The notes under the pieces are model-generated. The model had not been told where the DNA came from and ran no database searches. It saw nothing but the letters and a program-made list of their open reading frames with translations. Position numbers and translations under genes: made by a program. From contig NZ_JBHULS010000008.1 of assembly GCF_042684585.1 (NCBI RefSeq), positions 8,160-72,159 of the forward strand: a stretch of 64,000 nucleotides of DNA, written 5' to 3'. Shown here piece by piece: positions 11,501 to 16,800 of the stretch. The first letter of the stretch is position 1. Each line of letters starts with the position of its first letter. Source of the stretch: Algorimicrobium sediminis. GTDB lineage: Bacteria; Bacteroidota; Bacteroidia; Flavobacteriales; Flavobacteriaceae.

Positions 11501-12349
11501 AGCAGCAACCGCAACATTTTGAGTTGTAACATCCGTTGATGCCAAGGTAATTACACCAGAAAAAGAGCCCGAGGCTGCAGTATTTATCGTTCTAGTATAA
11601 ACATTTGTAAGCGGTAAGGTACCATTAGCTGGTATTGTTACCGAATTAGAAAAAGTACCCCCTGATGTTAAACTTACTTCAAAACCTGCAGGCGCTGTTA
11701 CTAAAACATCGTCTATAAGCTCCGTACCTGTAACGCTTATAATTTGTTCATCTGAAGACGTACCAAAGCAAGACGTAAAATTGGATAGTGCCGAAGCATC
11801 TACAGTTAAGGCAGGATTTAAATCAGGTGGTGATATCACTTCTTGTACACCATCAAAGCACATGGTCATCAATACTCCACCTACACCTCCGTTATGAGAG
11901 AACGTTATACTTGTGTATGGTGAGCTTGACGACACCTTAATGCTACCGCCAGCAATACCAGAAAATGTAACTACATTACCTGTAATTATTGTGTTTTGCG
12001 GGCAATTGCCGCCAAAGGATGTTAATGTAGGTGTGCCAGAGTTTACAGTAACGGTAATAATTTCTCCAGGATTAGCACCAGCAAAATTGTAAATCATATC
12101 ATTGACTGGGGCAGAGAACGTGTTTGTATACGTTGATGCGGATTGCCCAATATAAACGCTGTTAGGTTTTAAGTTTACACCGCAATATGAGTAAGCATAG
12201 GCGTAGTTGGTAAAGCCTCCAGTACCTGTTCCAGTAACCGTAACCCCATCGATGGTAAACGGAAAATCGGCATAACCTTTTTCTAGTGTACACTGAGCAA
12301 ACGCGTAAAAGCTAGATATTAAACAAAATAGTAAAATAATTTTTTTCAT
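2552..12349 (-). CDS. Giant HYR-repeat surface adhesin with T9SS type B C-terminal domain
   Basis: A 3265-residue secreted protein with a signal peptide (residues 1-19). Rough order: N-terminal region with beta-sandwich modules; LamG-like concanavalin domain about 605-794 (starts SLYFDGVNDYVSL); bacterial Ig-2-like domain about 836-903; a run of 80-residue HYR-like repeats (QLDANG...DNC...DSSGN pattern) about 1006-1560; HYR repeats about 1560-2850, interrupted by a unique insertion; three more HYR-like repeats to about 3080; two calcium-binding thrombospondin type 3 segments about 3086-3166 (DDDNDGVPD, DNCP); and the gliding/CHU_C type B sorting domain at the C-terminus (ITPNGDGINDYW...GWIYLTR). 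The type B tail means export by the T9SS, probably with the adjacent PorP/SprF protein. It most likely acts in adhesion or gliding, by analogy with SprB-like proteins. The substrate is unknown. Long antisense open frames inside the repeats are coding-bias artefacts. Confidence 0.93.
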   Translation of the reverse strand: MKKIILLFCLISSFYAFAQCTLEKGYADFPFTIDGVTVTGTGTGGFTNYAYAYSYCGVNLKPNSVYIGQSASTYTNTFSAPVNDMIYNFAGANPGEIITVTVNSGTPTLTSFGGNCPQNTIITGNVVTFSGIAGGSIKVSSSSPYTSITFSHNGGVGGVLMTMCFDGVQEVISPPDLNPALTVDASALSNFTSCFGTSSDEQIISVTGTELIDDVLVTAPAGFEVSLTSGGTFSNSVTIPANGTLPLTNVYTRTINTAASGSFSGVITLASTDVTTQNVAVAATVNLVPQPLVVSNSLCEANSLEWVVFNTITSTTGTGILFGDVTATVTHSNGGMQTSAMFNHAAFPTAYNVPTNNVVRNDFAGTFTIAFSEPVTNPQVAFSSIGNPTYPVGIVTSVPYQVIWNGLGMTYSNSTSMTGAEGFTIVSFPGTHSSLTFDYLNDEVYVNMAFGAQNPACNNITLCEGESITLTASGGTTYAWSPATGLNTTSGNQVIATPTETTTYSVVDTSDPCAQPAEVVITVKPAPEAPVVLDTGRKLICNGDTLADLQATVQNDETLQWFDAATGGNVLSDTEVLVSGTTYYAESLASNGCSSVTRTPVYVSTNNSLYFDGVNDYVSLSGLSIQDGATAFTIEAWIKPDASNFDDTNYHAIFGNQAGSTSNTRNPSIYFKESKIYLDTYEDNTLNRFEYYPDTNQPIVFTENNWSHIALVKQGNQYIVYVNGAVWVTTPAPNNVNITGPYQFGFIDNYFAGQLDEVRFWDDARTQLEIQNNMNTSLTGQENGLLGYYTFDQGVANGVNTSVIQLLDATTNNNTGTFNNMSLTGNSSNFVEGYFPQITGGHELPVGGSLTLSHVYPNGTWSISDSNIASISASGEVTGLTVGTTTAIFTSCGNSASKLISVINPAPSITAVSNQESCPNSDIRVTVTVADFATPVDNLTLSGSSSNTAIVANANIVASSTGADRTITITPVTDAQGSATITLTVTNDFGVSETTTFDVSFTDSELPTVMTQDITVQLDANGEVTITPDLVNNGSTDNCGFDDMSLDITNFTCEDIGANQVILSITDFSGNVSTDTAIVTVEDALAPTVMTQDITVQLDANGEVTITPDLVNNGSTDNCGFDDMSLDITNFTCEDIGANQVILSITDFSGNVSTDTAIVTVEDALAPTVATQNITVQLDANGEAMIAASDIDNGSSDNCGIASMTLSSTNFDCSHLGANTVVLTVTDGSGNVSTMAAEVTVEDTTGATVVTQDITLQLDANGEAMIAASDIDNGSSDNCGIASMTLSSTNFDCSHLGANTVTLTVTDTSGNVSTGTATVTVEDAVLPTVFTQPLTIELDASGTASITADQVNNGSFDNCAVASVVVSQTTFDCSNLGTNTVTLTVTDVNGNENTDIAIITVQDSIDPVSAAQNITLALGANGQLVITPDQVDNGSSDNCDFSLLVSPNRFGTANVGDNAVILVATDASGNQDYSTAIVTIVDTTPPVAMTQDITLVLDSNGDVSMTPNQINNGSTDNTEIASVIASITDFDCTNLGVNMVTLTVTDIYGNPSTATANVTIIDTTAPTITVPADVVTTADANCEATTVALGTATTADNCGVATTTNNAPATFPLGDTVVTWTVTDASGNVTTATQLVTVIDASSPIVTAPADVTVSTNNSCDALNVTLGVPTVSDNCGIASVTNDAPATFPLGITVVTWTIADEAGNTTTVTQNVTVNDTVNPTIVAPANITVAANAACGAEIATLGNAITNDNCAVASVTNNAPSIFPLGETTVIWTVTDNAGNTATDMQFVTVLDETPPILTCIDDILVTSEDELCGAVVTFDPPTATDNCSGAGQTNTEIFYIPLSQISYNEDDAPYVNTGGPLCNDTLDFFACHYTGESIPVINFAWTSTNLETPSSVVVEFYQSYLLPNEYDLPLQEGDWFETGSMPSQGSRLPDFSNFPISFNGNADNLYEGPYNVCQNTIVTVPLNPNSYVSNGENAFSIAIEDHCLVLDQNPNTEWAAGSYARVIVTYSEIETEIEVLQTDTTGLTSGDVFPVGTTTLEYTATDPSGNQTICSFDVTVTDTTNPIVTAPADVTVSTNNSCDALNVTLGAPTTSDNCGIASVTNDAPATFPLGITVVNWTIADEAGNTTTVTQNVTVNDTVNPTIVAPANITVAANAACGAEIATLGNAITNDNCAVASVTNNAPSIFPLGETTVIWTVTDNAGNTATAAQLVQVNDTTAPTITVPADIVTTADANCEATTVALGTATTADNCGVATTTNNAPATFPLGDTVVTWTVTDNSGNMTTATQLVSVNDTVNPIVTAPADVTVSTNNSCDALNVTLGAPTASDNCGIASVTNDAPATFPLGITVVTWTIADEAGNTTTVTQNVTVNDTVNPTIVAPANITVAANAACGAEIATLGNAITNDNCGIASVTNNAPSIFPLGETTVIWTVTDNAGNTATAAQLVQVNDTTAPTITVPADIVTTADANCEATTVALGTATTVDNCNVIGLVNDAPATFPLGDTVVTWTVTDASGNVTTATQLVTVIDASSPIVTAPADVTVSTNNSCDALNVTLGAPTVSDNCGIASVTNDAPATFPLGITVVTWTIADEAGNTTTVTQNVTVNDTVNPTIVAPANITVAANAACGAEIATLGNAITNDNCGIASVTNNAPSIFPLGETTVIWTVTDNAGNTATAAQLVQVNDTTAPTITVPADIVTTADANCEATTVALGTATTADNCNVIGLVNDAPATFPLGDTVVTWTVTDASGNVTTATQLVTVIDASSPIVTAPADVTVSTNYSCDALNVTLGAPTVSDNCGIASVTNDAPATFPLGITVVTWTIADEAGNTTTVTQNVTVTDLTAPQVITRDLTVMLDANGMASITPEMINNGSEDTCSISSLSLDISSFDCSDLGPNEVTLTVTDASGNSAENTAIVTVVDAISPTVAAENLTIFLNDQGFASITTADIDSGSFDNCVFTLSLSQTEFNCSHLGVNTILLTATDTSGNSSTAAAEVTVLDLTSPVINSQDITIELDAAGQASITVADIDTGSFDTCSNITTELDQYSFGCSDEGVNQVLYTVTDASGNTATVIVNVTVENNFIDSNADGVKDNCGADDDNDGVPDTEDNCPFANNPNQSDNDMDGIGDACDDDDDNDGVPDEDDNCPFTYNPGQEDRNNNGQGDVCDLNVINISEAITPNGDGINDYWMVFNIENYPNNKVSVYNRWGALVFHARSYRNTWDGYYKNNSKPLPGGSYFYQIDLNGNGVVDYEGWIYLTR
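3800..6165. repeat. 702-bp tandem super-repeat (three HYR domains, 234 codons)
   Basis: Within the adhesin gene three different HYR units of 78 residues (beginning PIVTAPADV, PTIVAPANI and PTITVPADI) repeat as a fixed A-B-C block. The same landmark (gattca) falls at 4501, 5203 and 5905, exactly 702 bp apart, and again at 7186 beyond the unique insertion. Copies are nearly identical over hundreds of bases. Such arrays recombine easily and are prone to collapse in assembly. Confidence 0.9.
6295..6860 (-). other. Unique domain inserted inside a HYR repeat of the adhesin
   Basis: The flanks read as one HYR domain: PPILTCIDDI...TATDNCSG on one side and LQTDTTGLTSG...FPVGTTTLEYTATDPSGN on the other. 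About 180 residues of unrelated sequence are inserted directly after the DNCSG motif. The insert has several Cys and aromatic residues and no repeat copies in the window. I do not recognise its family. Confidence 0.65.
8341..9332. repeat. 240-bp tandem repeats (80-residue HYR-like units)
   Basis: Four consecutive 240-bp units encode the QLDANG...NNGS.DNC repeat. The last two are almost identical: 8848-9092 and 9088-9332 align at an offset of 240 with only about two mismatches in 245 bp, which indicates a very recent duplication or ongoing gene conversion. Confidence 0.88.
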
Positions 12350-12603
12350 TAGGATTGTTTTAAAATGTATGTAATGAATTAGATATGCCTTTAATACCTG
12401 TGTCGCGGGTTCTATTTTTGTTTAAAACCCGGTTTACACGCCCTCATGTTAAAATAATTTGTATTGGAATTGCTTTGGAAGATGCGTGTAATCTGACAGT
12501 TACATAGTATTCATGACTTTAGGGACTCTCCAAGATTGTGCAGCCATAATTAAGTAGGCTGCCATTGCTTGCCAAATGGAGAAACTTAAGGTTTGGCGCT
12601 TGG

Positions 12604-12765
12604 TTAGGGTAAAGGCGTTCCTTTGTTTGCATAGGCTACTTCTAACATAGCTAAATTTCCTGCTGCATTAGTAGTTATGCCTTCTTGTCCAAACATTAAA
12701 GGTTGCAGTATAAAGCTGGTAGTAAAGTACGCCGCTTTGAAGCTCCGTTCTTTTTGTAGTCGCAT
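12604..12765 (-). pseudogene. Possible small ORF or gene remnant of 53 codons
   Basis: An ATG-to-TAA frame of 53 codons. It has a hydrophobic stretch followed by FGQEGITTNAAGNL, which looks like the cleavage region and mature start of a secreted Bacteroidota protein. An overlapping frame beyond its end stays open and keeps a protein-like composition, so this may be the decayed 5' part of a longer gene. There is no clear promoter and no recognised family. It may be chance. Confidence 0.25.
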
Positions 12766-13029
12766 AAATAGGTTAAGTTTTTGGTTTTTGGGTATTCTAT
12801 AGTTTAGTAAATTGTGTTTGCATTAAGCTTGCTATTACTGTTATTATTTGTTTGTAATTAAAGTTGCTTTTATTTTGAACCCTAAAATGAGGCTGACTCA
12901 TTCTGTTCGTTTTAAACAATTTTTAATAGGGTTTTTCGGCATTTACCATTACTTTTGAAATGGTAGTAAAGAAACCCATAAATTTATGCAGCGAAATTAT
13001 AGCATAAATCGAAACAAATGGCTTTTGTG

Positions 13030-13051
13030 AGTTCTACAAAAGTTCTACAAA
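13030..13051. repeat. Exact 11-bp tandem duplication
   Basis: The sequence agttctacaaa occurs twice head to tail (13030-13040 and 13041-13051). It lies about 700 bp upstream of the adhesin start and 400 bp beyond the TPR gene. It could be a regulator-binding site for the adhesin or a simple slippage product. Confidence 0.45.
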
Positions 13052-13446
13052 CTAAAAAAAAGTGTATTTATAACACCTCAATACCATCTATACACCACTC
13101 AAAACCAAATCATTAAAATATATACTTAATTATATACAGCTAGAAACAGCACTGCAAAGCATACCACAGGCCATACTGCTCGTATTTTTAATTTAGAATT
13201 TTATACTGCGCTATACAACCCTTTAATTGCATTCAATTTTCTTTTTAGCGATTCTGTTTTTGTGCTTTTAACGGCAAAAAAACGACCCCTTTTTTAAAAT
13301 TTTTAAAATTAACAAAGGACTAAATACCCGTTTCTTTTTGGGAGAAGTTTGCTACAATTGAATTGTCAGTAAATCCAATATATGGGTAAGGCTGTTTATT
13401 TGAGCGAACAAAAGCCCAGGCGCTGCACTTGCCAATAGCATAAACG

Positions 13447-15375
13447 CTAGGGTGCTGCATTTTTTTCTTCAATTGTATTTAGGTAATGTAAGAAATCTCG
13501 TGACTCGGGAAGTGCCATTTTTTTTACAATTCTGTATTTTTTCATAAAAACACTTTTTTGCGTAATATTTAAAATTTCGGCAATTTCTTGGTTGGTAAAG
13601 TTTAGTTTAATTAAAATACAGAAATCAATTTCAGACGCCGTTAAATTAGGATGTTCTTTTAATAGATTCTGAATGAAATAATTATCAAATTTTTTAAACT
13701 TTTCAATAATCAGTTTCCAAGTTCTTTTTGGAATATGTATTTCTTTTAGAATCGTTTTTGCTTTGGTTATATTTTTAGCGTCAATTGCCTTGTTTAAATC
13801 CTTTATTCCTTTAACCAACAACGCCTCTTTGCCAGCAGCCTCTAATGCTTCTGTTTTATATTGATTTAGGATGGTGTTTTTAAGCGCCATATTTCTTGCC
13901 TGTAGCAAATTTTCGTCTTTCAGGAATTGCACCTTTAACTTTGTTTGTTTTCGTTTGTAATTTATCATAAAACCCAGAGCTACTAATAAAACAATTAATA
14001 ATAGCGATAGCGCAATGAGTACCCAAATTTGTTTTCTATTAAGCGCATTCTGACTCTCTAACAACTCTTTTTCAATTCTAATGAGCTTATTATCCGCCTC
14101 TAGTAAATTTGTTTTATGTTTTACCTGTAATTGCCGGGCTCTTATATCAGACTGCCTATTACTTAAAGAGTCTTTTAGGGACATTAAATTTTCGGCAACA
14201 TTTAAAGCGGCCTTTAAAGCACCTACATTAGTATGGTAAGCCAATAATAAATTTTGAAATTCTATAGATTCTGTAAGCTCCAAATCTTGACTACTTATAT
14301 AATCTTGCTGCGCTTTAAAAAGGTTATTAAATTCCTGTACACTCTTGTTATCATTTAAAAAATTCAGATAATCCAATGTAATTTCTAATCGGAACTGGTC
14401 ATTCTCACCCGATACCATTTGCATAGCCTGCTCATATATTTCTGTACTGGCTGTTAAGTTCCCTGAATTCAAATATAGTAAGCGTGCTTTTTGGGTTAAT
14501 GATAATGCAAGAAGCGGCCTGTTGTCAATTTTAGTAAATATAGAAACCGCTTCATCATTCAATTTACTGGCCTTATTAAATTGGCCATCGTTATACAGAG
14601 CGTCTGCATAATTATAATTTATAACTGCTGCCGTGTATACATTATTCTGTTCGTTAAAATAAGGTAAAATAGATTCGTATTCTTGTATGGCGAACTTATA
14701 ATCTTTCAACACCAAATAGGTATTTCCCAATTTTTGACGTTCAATATTTAAATCGTAAGGCTTATTATGGGTTGCTTTTATGACTGCAATTGCTTTTAAA
14801 GAGAATTCTACAGATAAATCTAACAAGCCTTTATTTTTGTAAATAGAAGCCGAAGCAGAATAAATGCGAATTAAACCCGTAGAATCTTTTAATTTGAGCA
14901 CTTTTTTTTCTGCGATATCTAATAACTCGAGTGCTTTTTTATTCTCATTAATATTTTTATAAATATTAGATTGATTAACCAAAGCCACCACTTTCTGCTT
15001 ATCTGTAGTGGCAAAATTATAACTCAAGTCAAAATTTGTAAGTGCCTCTAAAGGGTTGCCAGAAATTGCTTCGGCAATACCATAAAGATCGTGATAAATA
15101 TGAAAAACAAGCGAATCTGCTTCAGGTATGCTTTGCTTTAAGTTGTTAAGCTTTGTTTTAACCTCATCAGGCGATTGAAAGAGAATCCTTCTGTAACTTG
15201 AAATAGAATCTAACAGGGTTTCCTGATTTTGTGCTTGAGCGCCAGGCACAGAAAAACACAAAGTCAGACAAATTAACCCTATATTTTTAAATAAATTTAA
15301 TTTTGTTCCTGTTGCTAAAGCATTAAAAACCTTCAAGAACAGCATGTATGCGTTAACATGTTTACTTTGTTTCAT
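13447..15375 (-). CDS. TPR / transmembrane / LuxR-like HTH regulator
   Basis: A 642-residue protein. A signal-like hydrophobic segment near residues 30-48 ends in AQAQNQ after an unusually long polar N-region. Helical TPR-like repeats fill about 55-400, a coiled coil about 400-445, a single membrane helix about 449-471, a second coiled coil, and a C-terminal HTH about 575-620 (LTASEIDFCILI...TNQEIAEILNITQKSVFMKKYRI). This layout is a known Bacteroidota sensor type: extracytoplasmic TPRs linked through the membrane to a cytoplasmic LuxR-type DNA-binding domain. The stimulus and targets are unknown. It is transcribed toward the giant adhesin gene and is the nearest regulator to it, so it might control it; that is inference. 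A TAACTTTG box at 15419-15426 could be its -7 element. Confidence 0.8.
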   Translation of the reverse strand: MKQSKHVNAYMLFLKVFNALATGTKLNLFKNIGLICLTLCFSVPGAQAQNQETLLDSISSYRRILFQSPDEVKTKLNNLKQSIPEADSLVFHIYHDLYGIAEAISGNPLEALTNFDLSYNFATTDKQKVVALVNQSNIYKNINENKKALELLDIAEKKVLKLKDSTGLIRIYSASASIYKNKGLLDLSVEFSLKAIAVIKATHNKPYDLNIERQKLGNTYLVLKDYKFAIQEYESILPYFNEQNNVYTAAVINYNYADALYNDGQFNKASKLNDEAVSIFTKIDNRPLLALSLTQKARLLYLNSGNLTASTEIYEQAMQMVSGENDQFRLEITLDYLNFLNDNKSVQEFNNLFKAQQDYISSQDLELTESIEFQNLLLAYHTNVGALKAALNVAENLMSLKDSLSNRQSDIRARQLQVKHKTNLLEADNKLIRIEKELLESQNALNRKQIWVLIALSLLLIVLLVALGFMINYKRKQTKLKVQFLKDENLLQARNMALKNTILNQYKTEALEAAGKEALLVKGIKDLNKAIDAKNITKAKTILKEIHIPKRTWKLIIEKFKKFDNYFIQNLLKEHPNLTASEIDFCILIKLNFTNQEIAEILNITQKSVFMKKYRIVKKMALPESRDFLHYLNTIEEKNAAP

Positions 15376-15418
15376 ATAAGTAGGACTGTGCCCTAAGTGG
15401 ACCGCTATTTGGAATGAC

Positions 15419-15426
15419 CAAAGTTA
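15419..15426 (-). promoter_or_regulatory. Possible -7 box for the TPR-HTH gene
   Basis: TAACTTTG on the minus strand fits the Bacteroidota TAnnTTTG consensus and lies 44 bp before the start codon. I see no clear TTG at the expected -33 distance, so support is moderate. Confidence 0.4.
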
Positions 15427-15736
15427 AAAAAGATAAATTTATTTTTATTTATAAAATTTAAGTAAAATGAATTTAATTGATTTTTGGTTGCGTTTTTATT
15501 TAAAATAAAGCTCTTTTATTAACTTTTTACCAGAAAAAAAGTCTATTTCTGGTTTTTATTTTATTTACCAAAACCCTAAAAAAACTTCAGAAACCCCAAA
15601 AGTGCGTTGGAAAGCTAATTTGGCGTTTTTTAGTTCTTGGCATTTTTTGAGCAATATTGAGCTATAATGCATACCATTGTTATTTACAAGGTATCAGAGA
15701 GCATACCTAAAATAACTGACACACACCTCTACAGTA

Positions 15737-16066
15737 CCGCTTTGAAAAAGAAACGGACAGAAAGAACTTTTTTAGTGAATAATAACAAATAACAACACCT
15801 TTCACGAAGGGATTTGCTGCGCACATCCCCAAAACGCCGCTTTGAAAAAGAAACGGACAAAAAGAACTTTTTTAGTGAACAATAACAAATAACAACACCT
15901 TTCACGAAGAGATTTGCTGCGCACATCCCCAAAGCGCCGCTTTGAAAAAGAAACGGACAAAAAGAACTTTTTTAGTGAACAATAACAAATAACAACACCT
16001 TTCACGAAGAGATTTGCTGCGCACATCCCCAAAGCGCCGCTTTGAAAAAGAAACGGACAAAAAGAA
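15737..16066. repeat. 100-bp tandem repeats beside tRNA-Arg (three full, one partial)
   Basis: Units start at 15741, 15841 and 15941, with a 26-bp partial copy at 16041. The second and third are identical; the first differs by four transitions. A unit is not a multiple of three, so the three long minus-strand open frames across the array are one sequence read in three phases and are not genes. Each unit begins with a purine-rich stretch (aaaagaaacggacaaaaag) that also forms the left arm of the hairpin at 16046-16107, and each has a short internal GTGAA/TTCAC inverted pair. There are no unique spacers, so it is not a CRISPR array. The 360 bp before it (15376-15736) are AT-rich with no gene. 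Confidence 0.9.
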
Positions 16067-16107
16067 AGTTTTGAGTGCCCTCAATTTTCTTTTTGTCCGT
16101 TTCTTTT
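16046..16107 (-). terminator. Long hairpin downstream of tRNA-Arg
   Basis: A perfect 22-bp stem (16046-16067 with 16086-16107). Five further pairs form in the loop (16071-16075 with 16080-16084). It begins six bases beyond the 3' end of tRNA-Arg on the minus strand, and the distal arm is U-rich, so termination of the tRNA transcript is likely. The stem is far longer than usual terminators, and its left arm is a repeat unit of the adjacent array. Confidence 0.7.
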
Positions 16108-16112
16108 ATTCG

Positions 16113-16186
16113 TGACCTCGAAGGGATTCGAACCCCCAACCCTCAGAGCCGAAATCTGATATTCTATCCAGTTGAACTACGAGGCC
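16113..16186 (-). tRNA. tRNA-Arg (anticodon TCG)
   Basis: A 74-nt cloverleaf. The acceptor stem GGCCTCG pairs with CGAGGTC (one G-U), the T loop is GGTTCGAATCC, and the anticodon stem TCAGA/TCTGA encloses a loop with TCG at positions 34-36. CCA is not encoded. It lies 28 bp downstream of yqeY on the same strand. Confidence 0.95.
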
Positions 16187-16214
16187 TTTGTTTATTTTTC
16201 TTATCCGCCTTGGG

Positions 16215-16664
16215 TTAAGACAGTTTCGCTTTTACAATATTTGAAATAGTTTTACCATCGGCTTTTCCTGCCAATGCTTGACTAACTACACCCATAACCT
16301 TACCCATATCTTTCATTCCTTCTGCGCCCGTTTGGTTAATTGCAGCCACAACGGCGGCTTCAATTTCGGCCTCCGATAAAGCTTCTGGCAAAAACTGACT
16401 AATAACTTCGGCTTCCTCCAATTCAGGTTGCGCCAAATCTTCGCGACCTTGCTCCATAAAAATGGCAGCACTGTCTTTACGTTGTTTTACAAGTTTTTGC
16501 AGCATTTTTAATTCGTCGGCTTCTGTTAATTCGGTTTGCGAACCGGTTTCAGTTTGCGCTAGTAGTATAGCCGATTTCACAGCACGTAAAGCTGTTAAAG
16601 CTCTTTGATCTTTGGCTTTCATAGCCGTTTTCATAGCGGCCATTATGTCTTGCTGTAAACTCAT
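16215..16664 (-). CDS. yqeY: GatB/YqeY domain protein
   Basis: A 149-residue YqeY-like protein, the usual family length. Typical features are MSLQQDIMAAMKTAMKAKD at the start, RAVKSAI, the middle helix EMLQKLVKQRKDS-type segment, and the C-terminal GMKDMGKVMGVV and KADGKTISNIVK motifs. The YqeY fold resembles the tRNA-binding C-terminal part of GatB, and some members may help in tRNA amidation, but the role is not settled. It lies after the ftsZ terminator, so it is probably its own unit. Confidence 0.93.
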   Translation of the reverse strand: MSLQQDIMAAMKTAMKAKDQRALTALRAVKSAILLAQTETGSQTELTEADELKMLQKLVKQRKDSAAIFMEQGREDLAQPELEEAEVISQFLPEALSEAEIEAAVVAAINQTGAEGMKDMGKVMGVVSQALAGKADGKTISNIVKAKLS

Positions 16665-16729
16665 GTTTTATTAATGCTTTTTTGTGGCGCAAAGATAGTA
16701 AACAAAACCTTTTTTTAAGTGTCTATTAT

Positions 16730-16779
16730 AAAAAAAGACATTCAATGTAATGCGTTTAGGCATTTGAATGTCTTTTTTT
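16730..16779. terminator. Terminator after ftsZ
   Basis: The arms 16730-16745 and 16764-16779 form a perfect 16-bp stem (A7-GACATTCAA type) with an 18-base loop and poly-A/poly-T ends. It lies 22 bp past the ftsZ stop and ends the dcw transcript. Confidence 0.88.
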
Positions 16780-16800
16780 CTGGTAATTAATTAGTACACA

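Larger units (their letters stand above)
12350..13446. other. Gene-poor 1.1-kb region upstream of the giant adhesin
   Basis: No convincing gene. It should contain the promoter and leader of the adhesin (start 12349, minus), but I found no clear TAnnTTTG box. It includes a 53-codon minus ORF at 12604-12765, an exact 11-bp tandem duplication at 13030-13051, and very AT-rich stretches. No obvious rho-independent terminator follows the TPR gene that ends at 13447. Confidence 0.6.

Noticed and set aside
12412..12437. Hairpin in the adhesin leader (six-base stem, 14-base loop)
   Set aside because: Too short and loop-rich to support as a riboswitch or terminator without comparative data.
15737..16066. 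Possible CRISPR array
   Set aside because: The whole 100-bp unit is repeated with no unique spacers, and no cas genes are present.
15729..16084. Three overlapping minus-strand frames with similar protein sequence
   Set aside because: They are the same 100-bp repeat read in three phases, because 100 is not divisible by three. No start signals or family match.
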